From: RYN-230 sp963770535
GTDB lineage: Bacteria; Actinomycetota; Actinomycetes; Streptosporangiales; Streptosporangiaceae
DNA length: 64,000 nt
NCBI GenBank assembly: GCA_963770535.1
Contig: CAVYPZ010000007.1
Coordinates: forward strand, 1,011,540 to 1,075,539
Reading direction: 5' to 3'
A program made the translations under genes and the position numbers. This document shows, in pieces, positions 31,736 to 39,051 of the stretch (position 1 is the first letter of the stretch; each line of letters begins with the position of its first letter). The notes beneath the pieces are model-generated. The model was given only the letters and a program-made list of their open reading frames with translations, did no database searches and was not told the origin of the DNA.

Positions 31736-33430
31736 ATGTCATCTGCCACCCAGGGCCGTCAGGCGGCCTCCGCCGACCGGCGCTGGCTGGTCCTGGTCGT
31801 GGTGGCTGTCGCCCAGCTGATGGTGGTGCTGGACTCCACGGTCGTGAACATCGCGCTGCCATCAGCCCAGCGTGCGCTGGGGTTCCCGAACGATGACCGG
31901 CAGTGGGTAGTGACGGCCTACGCCCTGGCCTTCGGCAGCCTGCTGCTGGTGGGCGGCCGGCTCGGCGACATGTACAGCCGCAAGCGGGTCTTCATCGCGG
32001 GCCTGGTCGGGTTCGCCCTTTCCTCGGCCCTCGGGGGCGCGGCCGTGTCGTTCGAGATGCTGGTGGCGGCCCGGACGCTGCAGGGCGCGTTCGGCGCCAT
32101 CCTCGCGCCGTCCGCCCTCGGCACGCTGGTCAGCACCTTCCAGGACCCGCGCGAGCGGGGGCGGGCCTTCGGGGTCTTCGGCTCGGTCGCCGCCGGCGGC
32201 GGCGGCGTGGGCCTGATCCTCGGCGGGGTGCTCACCCAGTACGTGTCGTGGCGCTGGACGCTCTACGTCAATCTGGTGTTCGCCGCGATCGCCGTGGCCG
32301 GCGCCCTGGCGTTCATGCGCGGCAGCCGGCCTGCCAACCCGCCGCGGATGGACTGGCCCGGGGCAGTACTGGCCTGCGCCGGGCTGTTCCTCATCGTCTT
32401 CGGCTTCTCCCACGCCGAGACCGCCGGCTGGACCGCCGTGCTGACCATCGGCTCCCTGATCCTCGGCGTGCTGTTCCTCGCCGCGTTTGTTTTGGCCGAG
32501 CGCCGGAGCACTCATCCGCTGCTGCCGCTGCATGTGCTCCTCGACCGCACCCGGGGCGGCTCCTATGTCGCGGTCGGCATCTCGGGAATCGCGATCTTCG
32601 GCGTCTTCCTGTTCCTGACCTACTACCTGCAGGAGGTCAAGGGGTACAGCCCGGTGACCAGCGGGCTGTCCTTCCTGCCGATGATCGCCTGCATCCTGCT
32701 CAGCTCCAATGTCTCCAGCATCGTGACCCTGCCCCGGTTCGGGCCGCGCGTCCTGATCACCACCGGCATGTTGTGCGGTGTCGCCGCGATGATCTACCTG
32801 ACCCAGCTCACCGTGACCTCCAGCTACCTGGGTGGCATCCTGCCTGCCCTGCTCATCATGGGCCTGGGCTTTGGCATGATCTTCGCCCCGGCCATCAACA
32901 CGGCCACGGCCGGGGTCCGCCGGGAGGACTCGGGTGTGGCCTCCGCGCTGGTCAACACCATGCAGCAGGTCGGCGGATCGATCGGGACGTCCGCGCTCAG
33001 CACCATCGCGCTGACCGCGACGGCCAGCTATCTCACCGCGCACCACACGGGACCGCTGGCACCCGCGATCGCGGCCACCCACGGTTACACCACGGCCTTT
33101 GCGGTATCCGCGGGCATCTTCGGCCTCGGCGTGGTCCTCGCGATCGTCCTGCTTCCCTCCCGGCAGAAGCTCGCGGATCTCAGGGCGGCCGCCGCATCCG
33201 CGCCGGAAGCTGCGCCACCCGCGTCCGCGCCGGAAGCTGCGCCACCCGCGCCCGCGCGCGCACCCGCACCTGCACCGGCAACCGCCGCCACGGTGCACGC
33301 CGCTGCTCCCGCCTCCGGCCTCGGGCCCCAGCCCGAGACGCATGCGATGCACGCGATTCCGGTAGCCCTGCTGTGCTGCTCGCCGGTGATAAACCACGCG
33401 TCACTCCCGGCGGGCAGGCCCGTCACGTGA
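31736..33430 (+). CDS. DHA2-family MFS drug exporter (EmrB/QacA type, 14 TM)
   Basis: A 564-aa membrane protein. TM1 holds WLVLVVVAVAQLMVVLDSTVVNIALPSA (motif D1, LDxTVVNVALP), motif A follows as GGRLGDMYSRKRVF, and motif C-like GVGLILGGVLTQYVSWRW ends the first domain. The 14-segment layout with the two extra central helices is typical of H+-driven multidrug exporters. The tail after about residue 485 is Ala/Pro-rich with a perfect 9-residue (27-bp) ASAPEAAPP duplication and is not conserved. ATG 31736 is the start (GGGGAAGG about 12 nt upstream); the frame is open to 31502. No TetR/MarR gene is adjacent. Confidence 0.92.
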   Translation: MSSATQGRQAASADRRWLVLVVVAVAQLMVVLDSTVVNIALPSAQRALGFPNDDRQWVVTAYALAFGSLLLVGGRLGDMYSRKRVFIAGLVGFALSSALGGAAVSFEMLVAARTLQGAFGAILAPSALGTLVSTFQDPRERGRAFGVFGSVAAGGGGVGLILGGVLTQYVSWRWTLYVNLVFAAIAVAGALAFMRGSRPANPPRMDWPGAVLACAGLFLIVFGFSHAETAGWTAVLTIGSLILGVLFLAAFVLAERRSTHPLLPLHVLLDRTRGGSYVAVGISGIAIFGVFLFLTYYLQEVKGYSPVTSGLSFLPMIACILLSSNVSSIVTLPRFGPRVLITTGMLCGVAAMIYLTQLTVTSSYLGGILPALLIMGLGFGMIFAPAINTATAGVRREDSGVASALVNTMQQVGGSIGTSALSTIALTATASYLTAHHTGPLAPAIAATHGYTTAFAVSAGIFGLGVVLAIVLLPSRQKLADLRAAAASAPEAAPPASAPEAAPPAPARAPAPAPATAATVHAAAPASGLGPQPETHAMHAIPVALLCCSPVINHASLPAGRPVT

Positions 33431-33442
33431 GCGCAGGCGGAA

Positions 33443-33571
33443 AGGTTCCTCGCAGGTACGACTACATCGCTTGCCCGGGCCGGCAAGATCCGGCTCGACG
33501 GCGATGAGTCCGTGCTCGATGCTTCCGCCGGGCTGATTGACGAATTCGACTTCAGCATCGTCATTCCCTGA
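33443..33571 (+). pseudogene. Alkylsulfatase C-terminal remnant
   Basis: In frame to TGA 33571 the DNA encodes FLAGTTTSLARAGKIRLDGD and SVLDASAGLIDEFDFSIVIP. This matches the end of the SCP2-like C-terminal domain of MBL-fold alkyl/aryl sulfatases (AxGKxxxxGDxxxLxxLxxLxDxFDxxFxIVTP). About 600 upstream residues are absent and no start is present. A second piece of the same protein family lies at 38380-38487. Confidence 0.68.
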
Positions 33572-33834
33572 AGGCACCCGGCGCCCGGCCCGGGGTTCAG
33601 CGCCAGGGCCCAAGTGGGCCCAGGCCCACCGCGGTTGTGGGTGCCAGCCCATAGCGCGGCCCCGCGGGGGCAAGCCAGGATGTCTGGCAGATGATCACAA
33701 CCTTGCCGTGCAGGCCTCACGCATAGCCACGCATAAGCCTGAGCCGGCACGGGAGGACGTGACTCGTGCCGGACTCCGGCGTCATCCACCTAATTCGCAA
33801 GCCCCGGTGGTACGCGCGGCGCAGGGAGGATCTC

Positions 33835-35217
33835 GTGACACAGCTTGGCTCCCCGGGAACGGAGAGCGGTACCAGCGACCATGGCCGGCAGGCGGTACGC
33901 GGGTCACGGCTCGCCCGGCGGCGCCGCGCCCTGTTCTGGGTGGCTGGCGGGGCGGCCTTGCTGGCTATCGGCGGTCTGATTGGCTCCGCGTTCGTGAAGT
34001 CGCCGCAGCAGATTGCGGCGGATACCGCCGCGCCGCCACCGACGGCGACCACGGCGAAAGTCGTCTCCCAGATCCTTACCTCGTCGGTTCAGATGCGTGG
34101 CGTGGTGTACCCGGGGACGCAGTACGACGTCTACCCATCCGCCCCGGAATCGGACGCGGCAGCGACCGGTACCGGATCTGCGGCCGGCGGTTCGGCGGCC
34201 AGCGGTGGCTCGTCGGGGCCGGTGTTCATATCGAGGCTGGACGTGGCAGCCGGCCAGACGATCTCCAACGGAGAGCAGCTCGCCGAGATAGATGGCGAGC
34301 CGTTGTTCGCACTGGCCGGCCAGGTGCCTGCATGGCGGGACATCACATCGGGTGAGAGCGGGCCAGACGTGGCGGAACTGCAGAAGGCCCTGGCCGCGCT
34401 CGGGTACTACACCGGCGGCGACACGCCCGGGTTCTTCGGCACGGCGACCCAGGACGCGGTGTCTGCGTACTACGAGCACCTTGGCTACACCCCACCGGCA
34501 GCGGGCGGTGTCCCGATGACGGATGTGATCTTCATGCCGTCGCTGCCGGCCAAGGTGATCGTGGTGAACGGCGCCAAAGGCCAGCAGCCCGGCCAGCCGT
34601 TCCTTGAGCTTGCCGCGCGCGGGTCACTGGCGCTGACCGGCGAACTGCCGCCCGCTTACGCCGCGCAGGTCAAGCCGGGGCTGAAGGTGAGGATCTTCGA
34701 TGAGGTGACCGGCATCCGCGCCGCCGGGACCATCGCCAGCGTGGGCACGGCGACGACGATAGCGCCGGTTGGAACGATTGTGAACGTCGGAGGCGGCGCG
34801 GCTCCGGCAAGCTCCGCCGGATCCGCCGCTTCCGGGTCCGCCGGTTCCGGGGCCGCCGGTTCCGGGTCTACCGGGGCGGCCGGGTCGGGCAGTGCCGGCA
34901 GCGCTGCGAACCCGGGCGCGACGCCCTTCATCCCGCTGGCCGTGAGCCCGTCCAGCCCGCTGCCTGCGACACTGAATGGCGAGAACGTCCTGGTCACCGT
35001 CGATACCGGGCGGACCGAGGGGCCGGTCCTCACCGTGCCGGTCGCAGCCATCGTCACGACCGGATCCGGCACCAGCTACGTCACCGTGGCCCGCGCGGGC
35101 GGCAAGCAGGCCCAGGTCGCGGTCACGCCCGGCATCTCCGAGAACGGCTATGTCCAGGTGACCCCGGCGACGGCGGGCAAGCTCGCGGCCGGCGACAGCG
35201 TGGTGGTGAGCGGCTGA
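33835..35217 (+). CDS. MacA-like membrane-fusion protein with peptidoglycan-binding domain
   Basis: A 460-aa protein. A TM anchor (ALFWVAGGAALLAIGGLIGS) near residue 30 is followed by the periplasmic-adaptor-like strands and a Ser/Gly/Ala-rich insert. A PG_binding_1 domain reads SGPDVAELQKALAALGYYTG with FFGTATQDAVSAYYEHLGY. Later come LELAARGSLALTGELPPAYAAQV and the beta-barrel strands up to VQVTPATAGKLAAGDSVVV, as in HlyD/MacA adaptors. In Gram-positives these work with MacB-like ABC systems to export peptides or drugs. GTG 33835 has GGAGG about 5 nt upstream. It overlaps the ATPase gene by 1 bp (TGATG). Confidence 0.88.
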   Translation: MTQLGSPGTESGTSDHGRQAVRGSRLARRRRALFWVAGGAALLAIGGLIGSAFVKSPQQIAADTAAPPPTATTAKVVSQILTSSVQMRGVVYPGTQYDVYPSAPESDAAATGTGSAAGGSAASGGSSGPVFISRLDVAAGQTISNGEQLAEIDGEPLFALAGQVPAWRDITSGESGPDVAELQKALAALGYYTGGDTPGFFGTATQDAVSAYYEHLGYTPPAAGGVPMTDVIFMPSLPAKVIVVNGAKGQQPGQPFLELAARGSLALTGELPPAYAAQVKPGLKVRIFDEVTGIRAAGTIASVGTATTIAPVGTIVNVGGGAAPASSAGSAASGSAGSGAAGSGSTGAAGSGSAGSAANPGATPFIPLAVSPSSPLPATLNGENVLVTVDTGRTEGPVLTVPVAAIVTTGSGTSYVTVARAGGKQAQVAVTPGISENGYVQVTPATAGKLAAGDSVVVSG

Positions 35218-35909
35218 TGACCGCGCCCGTGATCGAACTGCACGGACTCGCCCGAACCTACCCCGGGCCGCCGCCGGTCCAGGCGCTGCGCCCGGCCAAC
35301 CTGGTGATCGAGGCGGGCGGCTACGTCGCGGTGACCGGGCCGTCCGGCTCGGGCAAATCCACGCTGCTGCACCTGCTCGGGCTGCTCGACTCCCCCACCT
35401 CCGGCAGCTACCTGCTGGACGGCCTGGACACGAGCACAATGCCCGACCGGGATCGGTCGGCGCTGCGCGGCCGGCGGATCGGGATCGTCTTCCAGGCCTT
35501 CCACCTGCTGGCCTACCGGACGGCGCTGGAGAACGTGCTGCTCGCCGAACTGTACAACCAGACACCGCGAAGCACCCGGCTCCAGGCCGCCGCCGACGCG
35601 CTCGCCGCGGTCGGGCTGGGCCACCGGCTCGACGCCCTCCCCACCACGCTGTCCGGCGGGGAGTGCCAGCGGGTCGCGATCGCGCGGGCGCTGGTCAACC
35701 GGCCGAGCCTGCTGCTGTGCGACGAGCCGACGGGAAATCTGGACTCGCGCAACGCCGCCATGCTCATGGAACTGCTCGATCAGCTCAACGCGGACGGCCT
35801 CACGATCGTGATCATCACGCATGACACGGGAGTGGCGGGCCATGCGGGCCGAACCGTGGCGATCAGTGACGGGATACTGTCCGGGCAGATCGGCCCCGGT
35901 CATGGCTAG
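35217..35909 (+). CDS. MacB/LolD-type ABC transporter ATPase
   Basis: A 230-aa ATPase. The Walker A is GPSGSGKSTLLHLLGLLD, the Q-loop QAFHLLAYRTALENVLL, the signature LSGGECQRVAIARAL (Glu for Gln), and the Walker B SLLLCDEPTGNLD, then IITHD with the switch His. It belongs to the o228/MacB group that pairs with FtsX-fold permeases. It is translationally coupled on both sides, overlapping the permease by 8 bp. Confidence 0.94.
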   Translation: MTAPVIELHGLARTYPGPPPVQALRPANLVIEAGGYVAVTGPSGSGKSTLLHLLGLLDSPTSGSYLLDGLDTSTMPDRDRSALRGRRIGIVFQAFHLLAYRTALENVLLAELYNQTPRSTRLQAAADALAAVGLGHRLDALPTTLSGGECQRVAIARALVNRPSLLLCDEPTGNLDSRNAAMLMELLDQLNADGLTIVIITHDTGVAGHAGRTVAISDGILSGQIGPGHG

Positions 35910-37173
35910 GCCGGGCGCTGGCCTGCCGTCGCCCCAGCTGACCGCACGGGACGCGGCGGCCGAGGCGGTCGCGGGGATCGTGCAGCGGCCCGGCCGGTCC
36001 GGGCTGACCATGCTCGGCACCGTCCTCGGCGTGGGTGCGTTCGTCGCCGTACTCGGCCTGACCGCGACGGGGGCGAGCCAGATCTCGCGTCAGTTCACGG
36101 TGCTCGAGGACACCACGATTACGGTGGCCGACAACGGCCCCGCCAACAATGTCGCGGCGCCCGGCACCAATCCCGCGCCCGGGTTCCCGGCCAACGCGGA
36201 CCAGGTCGCCGACCACATCAAGGGGGTGGTCGCCGCGGGGGTCTGGTGGCCCGTCCAGCTCCCCGAAGGGACGAACTTCAGCGCCTCACTCGCGCTATCG
36301 GGGACAACCTCCCAGACGGTCGATCTGATTGCCGCCTCGCCCGGGGCGGTGCGGGCCATAGTTCCGGCGATGGTCGCGGGCTCGCCGCTGAGCACGTATG
36401 AGAACGACACCGCGCAGCACGTGGCGATGCTCGACTCCACCACAGCCGCCACGATCGGCATCTCCCCGGCTCGTCTGCCCAGCCACCCCGCCGTCTTCGT
36501 CAACGGGATCGCCTACACCGTCGTCGGCATCTACAGCTCCGCGCAGCGCGTGGTCAGCGGCAGCAGCGGGATGCTGATCCCGGAGAAGACGGCTCTGGCC
36601 GACTACGGCAACCCGCAGCCGGGCATCGGGACCCAGGAAGAAGCCCAGATGGTCGTCGCCACCAGGACCGGCGCGGCGCAGGCGGTGGCACGGCAGATCG
36701 CCGCTGCGGAACTGCCGGCCGACCCTCACCGGCTGGTGGTGACGGCGCCGCCCAACCCGCTGAAGCTGCAGGGCGAGGTGAACGGCGACCTCGCCGGCCT
36801 GTTCCTGATCCTCGCGCTGATCAGCCTGCTTATCGGGGCGGTGGGGATCGCGAACACAACGCTGGTCGCCGTGCTGGAGCGCACCGGAGAGATCGGCGTG
36901 CGCCGCGCCGTCGGTGCCCGGCCCCGGCACATCGCCGCGCAGTTCCTCGCGGAATCAACGGCGCTCGGCACGCTCGGCGGGCTGATCGGCACCTGCATCG
37001 GCGTCGGGATCGTAGTGATCTTCGCCGCCGCCCAGAACTGGACCGCCGTGCTGAACCCGGTCTACACCCTGCCCGCCCCCCTCATCGGCAGCGTTGTCGG
37101 CCTGCTCGCAGGCGCCTACCCGGCGCTGCGTGCGGCACGGACCAGCCCGCTGGCGGCCCTGCGGACCATGTGA
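35902..37173 (+). CDS. MacB-like FtsX-fold ABC permease
   Basis: A 423-aa permease with the MacB four-TM layout. TM1 (GLTMLGTVLGVGAFVAVLGLTA) is followed by a large extracytoplasmic MacB_PCD domain (about 60-280), then three TM segments (LFLILALISLLIGAVGIANTTLVAVL ... PLIGSVVGLLAGAYPALRAA). RTGEIGVRRAVGARPRHIAAQF is the coupling helix toward the ATPase, and ARTSPLAALR is the usual end. With the preceding two genes it forms a complete tripartite-like exporter. The substrate is unknown. Confidence 0.93.
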   Translation: MARPGAGLPSPQLTARDAAAEAVAGIVQRPGRSGLTMLGTVLGVGAFVAVLGLTATGASQISRQFTVLEDTTITVADNGPANNVAAPGTNPAPGFPANADQVADHIKGVVAAGVWWPVQLPEGTNFSASLALSGTTSQTVDLIAASPGAVRAIVPAMVAGSPLSTYENDTAQHVAMLDSTTAATIGISPARLPSHPAVFVNGIAYTVVGIYSSAQRVVSGSSGMLIPEKTALADYGNPQPGIGTQEEAQMVVATRTGAAQAVARQIAAAELPADPHRLVVTAPPNPLKLQGEVNGDLAGLFLILALISLLIGAVGIANTTLVAVLERTGEIGVRRAVGARPRHIAAQFLAESTALGTLGGLIGTCIGVGIVVIFAAAQNWTAVLNPVYTLPAPLIGSVVGLLAGAYPALRAARTSPLAALRTM

Positions 37174-37214
37174 CCGCAGCACGACCGCTGCCCTGGCATG
37201 ACCGGAAAGGAACG

Positions 37215-38306
37215 ATGATGCGCACCCACACCGGCCGGCGTCCCCTCCTCCGCCGCGCGGCCCTCGCGTCATGCGCGGCGACCGCGTCATGCGCCGTCCT
37301 CGCGGCCTGCGCAGCCACGCCCAAGGGACCGGACACTGAAGTGACGGCGCCCGCCGTCGGCAGGCCGCCCGCCCCGGCCTCCGCCCAGGCCGCCCTGTCG
37401 TCGGAGGCGTTCACCCCCTACGCCGGGCTCGGCGCCGTCAACAACGATGGGCTGGCACCCGGCGACACCTACGACGCTCTGCACACCGCGTGCATGAACG
37501 ACGCGGGCTACGGCCAGTACGCCTCCCAGGCGCCGTACGGCATACGCACGAACAGCGGCTTCACGTTCGCGTTGCCATACGGGTGGCAGGGCTATATCGG
37601 CACCGCGCTGGCGGCACAGCAGGGCTTCCTGGCCGGAACACCCCTGGCGCCGGGCGCCGGGGGGGCGGCGAGCGGTCCAGGCCAGCCCGGCGCGCCGTTC
37701 GCCGGCATGCCCGCCGGGGCGCAAGCGGCCGCGGGCAAGTGCTTCAACATCCTGGAGAACTTCAACAACGCCCAGTTCGCCCACTCCATGGCCATCATCG
37801 AGACGCTCAACAACGACATCGGCAACGCCGAGGTCGCGGACGGCTCGATCAAGAAGGCGATGGCCAACTGGTCGGCCTGCATGGCCAAGGACGGGTACAG
37901 CACCTCCAATGCGAACACGTTCTCACAGCAGGCAGAGGTGACCCTTGGGCTACGGCCATCCCCCGGGAAGAACTCCGGCCCGCCCGGCCCGCCCGGCCAG
38001 CCGACCGCCGCGCAGAACCAGGCGCAGATCGCGATGGCCGTGGCCGACGCGGACTGCACGCTGGCCAGCGACCTCGCCGGGATCTACTTCGCCGTCCAGG
38101 CCAGCTACGAGCAGCAGTTCGTCAGCGCCAACCAGCAGGCCCTCAACGCCGGGGTCCGGCAGTACAAGGCCGCGTTCGCCAAGGCGCTCAAGATGATGCC
38201 CGCCCTGCTCCAGACGACATCGGCCACCCCCAACTTCCCCGGGCCCCTGGGCGGCCGCCCTGGCCGGCGCCGCGGCACGGCCAAGCCCTCGCCCAGCCAT
38301 TCCTGA
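37215..38306 (+). CDS. Predicted lipoprotein following the MacAB-like exporter
   Basis: A 363-aa protein with a lipoprotein signal: arginine-rich start (RTHTGRRPLLRRAALAS), a short core, and a lipobox CAVLAACAA whose Cys (about residue 31) would be lipidated. The mature part has four conserved-looking Cys residues (ALHTACMNDAGYG, AAGKCFNILENFNN, NWSACMAKDGYST, DADCTLASDLAG), a layout seen in actinomycete lipoproteins encoded next to MacB-like exporters. The function is unknown; a substrate- or wall-associated helper is an inference. ATG 37215 has GGAAAGGAAC just upstream. It starts 41 bp after the permease stop. Confidence 0.78.
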   Translation: MMRTHTGRRPLLRRAALASCAATASCAVLAACAATPKGPDTEVTAPAVGRPPAPASAQAALSSEAFTPYAGLGAVNNDGLAPGDTYDALHTACMNDAGYGQYASQAPYGIRTNSGFTFALPYGWQGYIGTALAAQQGFLAGTPLAPGAGGAASGPGQPGAPFAGMPAGAQAAAGKCFNILENFNNAQFAHSMAIIETLNNDIGNAEVADGSIKKAMANWSACMAKDGYSTSNANTFSQQAEVTLGLRPSPGKNSGPPGPPGQPTAAQNQAQIAMAVADADCTLASDLAGIYFAVQASYEQQFVSANQQALNAGVRQYKAAFAKALKMMPALLQTTSATPNFPGPLGGRPGRRRGTAKPSPSHS

Positions 38307-38379
38307 CGGCCTCTGCTGTCTGCGGCATTCCGTCGCGGCGGCGTCGCCTCGGGGCTACCGCCTGCCCGCCGGCAGAACC

Positions 38380-38487
38380 ATGCGGGACCTGTACAAGTAC
38401 ATGCACGATCAGTCGCTGCGCCTGGCCAGCCAGGGCCTGGCCCCGGTCGAGGCCGCCGAGGAGATCGAACTGCCGCCTGGGCTATAA
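38380..38487 (+). pseudogene. Alkylsulfatase central-domain remnant
   Basis: A 35-codon piece encodes MRDLYKYMHDQSLRLASQGL and then APVEAAEEIELPPGL before TAA 38487. The RDLYxYxHDQTLRLxNxG...IAExIxLPP block is specific to the dimerisation domain of MBL-fold alkylsulfatases. It belongs to the same family as the C-terminal remnant at 33443-33571, but lies downstream of it although it comes from an earlier part of the protein. Confidence 0.7.
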
Positions 38488-38526
38488 CCACTCAGGTTGG
38501 GCAGACCCAGCTGACGGTCCGCCTCG

Positions 38527-38919
38527 TCAGCTGCCCGCGGACCTGCGATCACGCCCGGCGGGGAGTGCCTGAGCCCGGGTCTGCTCCGGCCGGGACGGGA
38601 GCACGGTACCGCCGCTGCGCCAGTACTGGCCATCGGAGCGGGACAGGAACTCCTCGTCAACCAGATAGCGGCGCAGCGCCGCATAGTCGGCGTGCAGGGC
38701 ACCGAGGAACAAGCTGACCTGGCGCTCTGGGTAGCGCATGCCCGGCTCGAAGGCCTGTGCGATCTTGTCCAGCAGGAGGTGCCGCCGTGCCTGCCGGGCC
38801 GGCAGGGTCTCGATCCTGCCGTGGCTGGTGAACGGCCGCAGCCGGGGGTCGCTGGCCACCGCACCGATGACAGCTGCCGGGTCAAGCGCCGCCGGGAAGC
38901 AGCTGCCGGACTCCTCCAT
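38527..38919 (-). CDS. DUF2087 domain protein
   Basis: A 130-aa protein. The C-terminal half reads FEPGMRYPERQVSLFLGALH and ADYAALRRYLVDEEFLSRSD then GQYWRSGG, which is DUF2087, a small domain often fused to or found near ArsR/MarR regulators. The N-terminal part (PRLRPFTSHGRIETLPARQA) fits the short helix-turn-helix-like segment usually found before it. ATG 38919 is the start; the frame is open to 39036. The function is not established. Confidence 0.82.
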   Translation of the reverse strand: MEESGSCFPAALDPAAVIGAVASDPRLRPFTSHGRIETLPARQARRHLLLDKIAQAFEPGMRYPERQVSLFLGALHADYAALRRYLVDEEFLSRSDGQYWRSGGTVLPSRPEQTRAQALPAGRDRRSAGS

Positions 38920-39051
38920 GTACAGGATCCTACGGCCTGGGCTGCGGGTTCGGCCTGGGTCCACGTCTGCGGGGATTATCTGGTCCTGGTTCGCGACTCC
39001 GTGCGTCACCCAACTTGTCCCCGGCCGGACTCTCACCCGGCCGGATCGATG

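Noticed and set aside
31862..33397. A 511-codon minus-strand frame opposite the MFS exporter
   Set aside because: Gly/Asp/Glu/Arg-rich shadow; the plus strand has clear DHA2 motifs.
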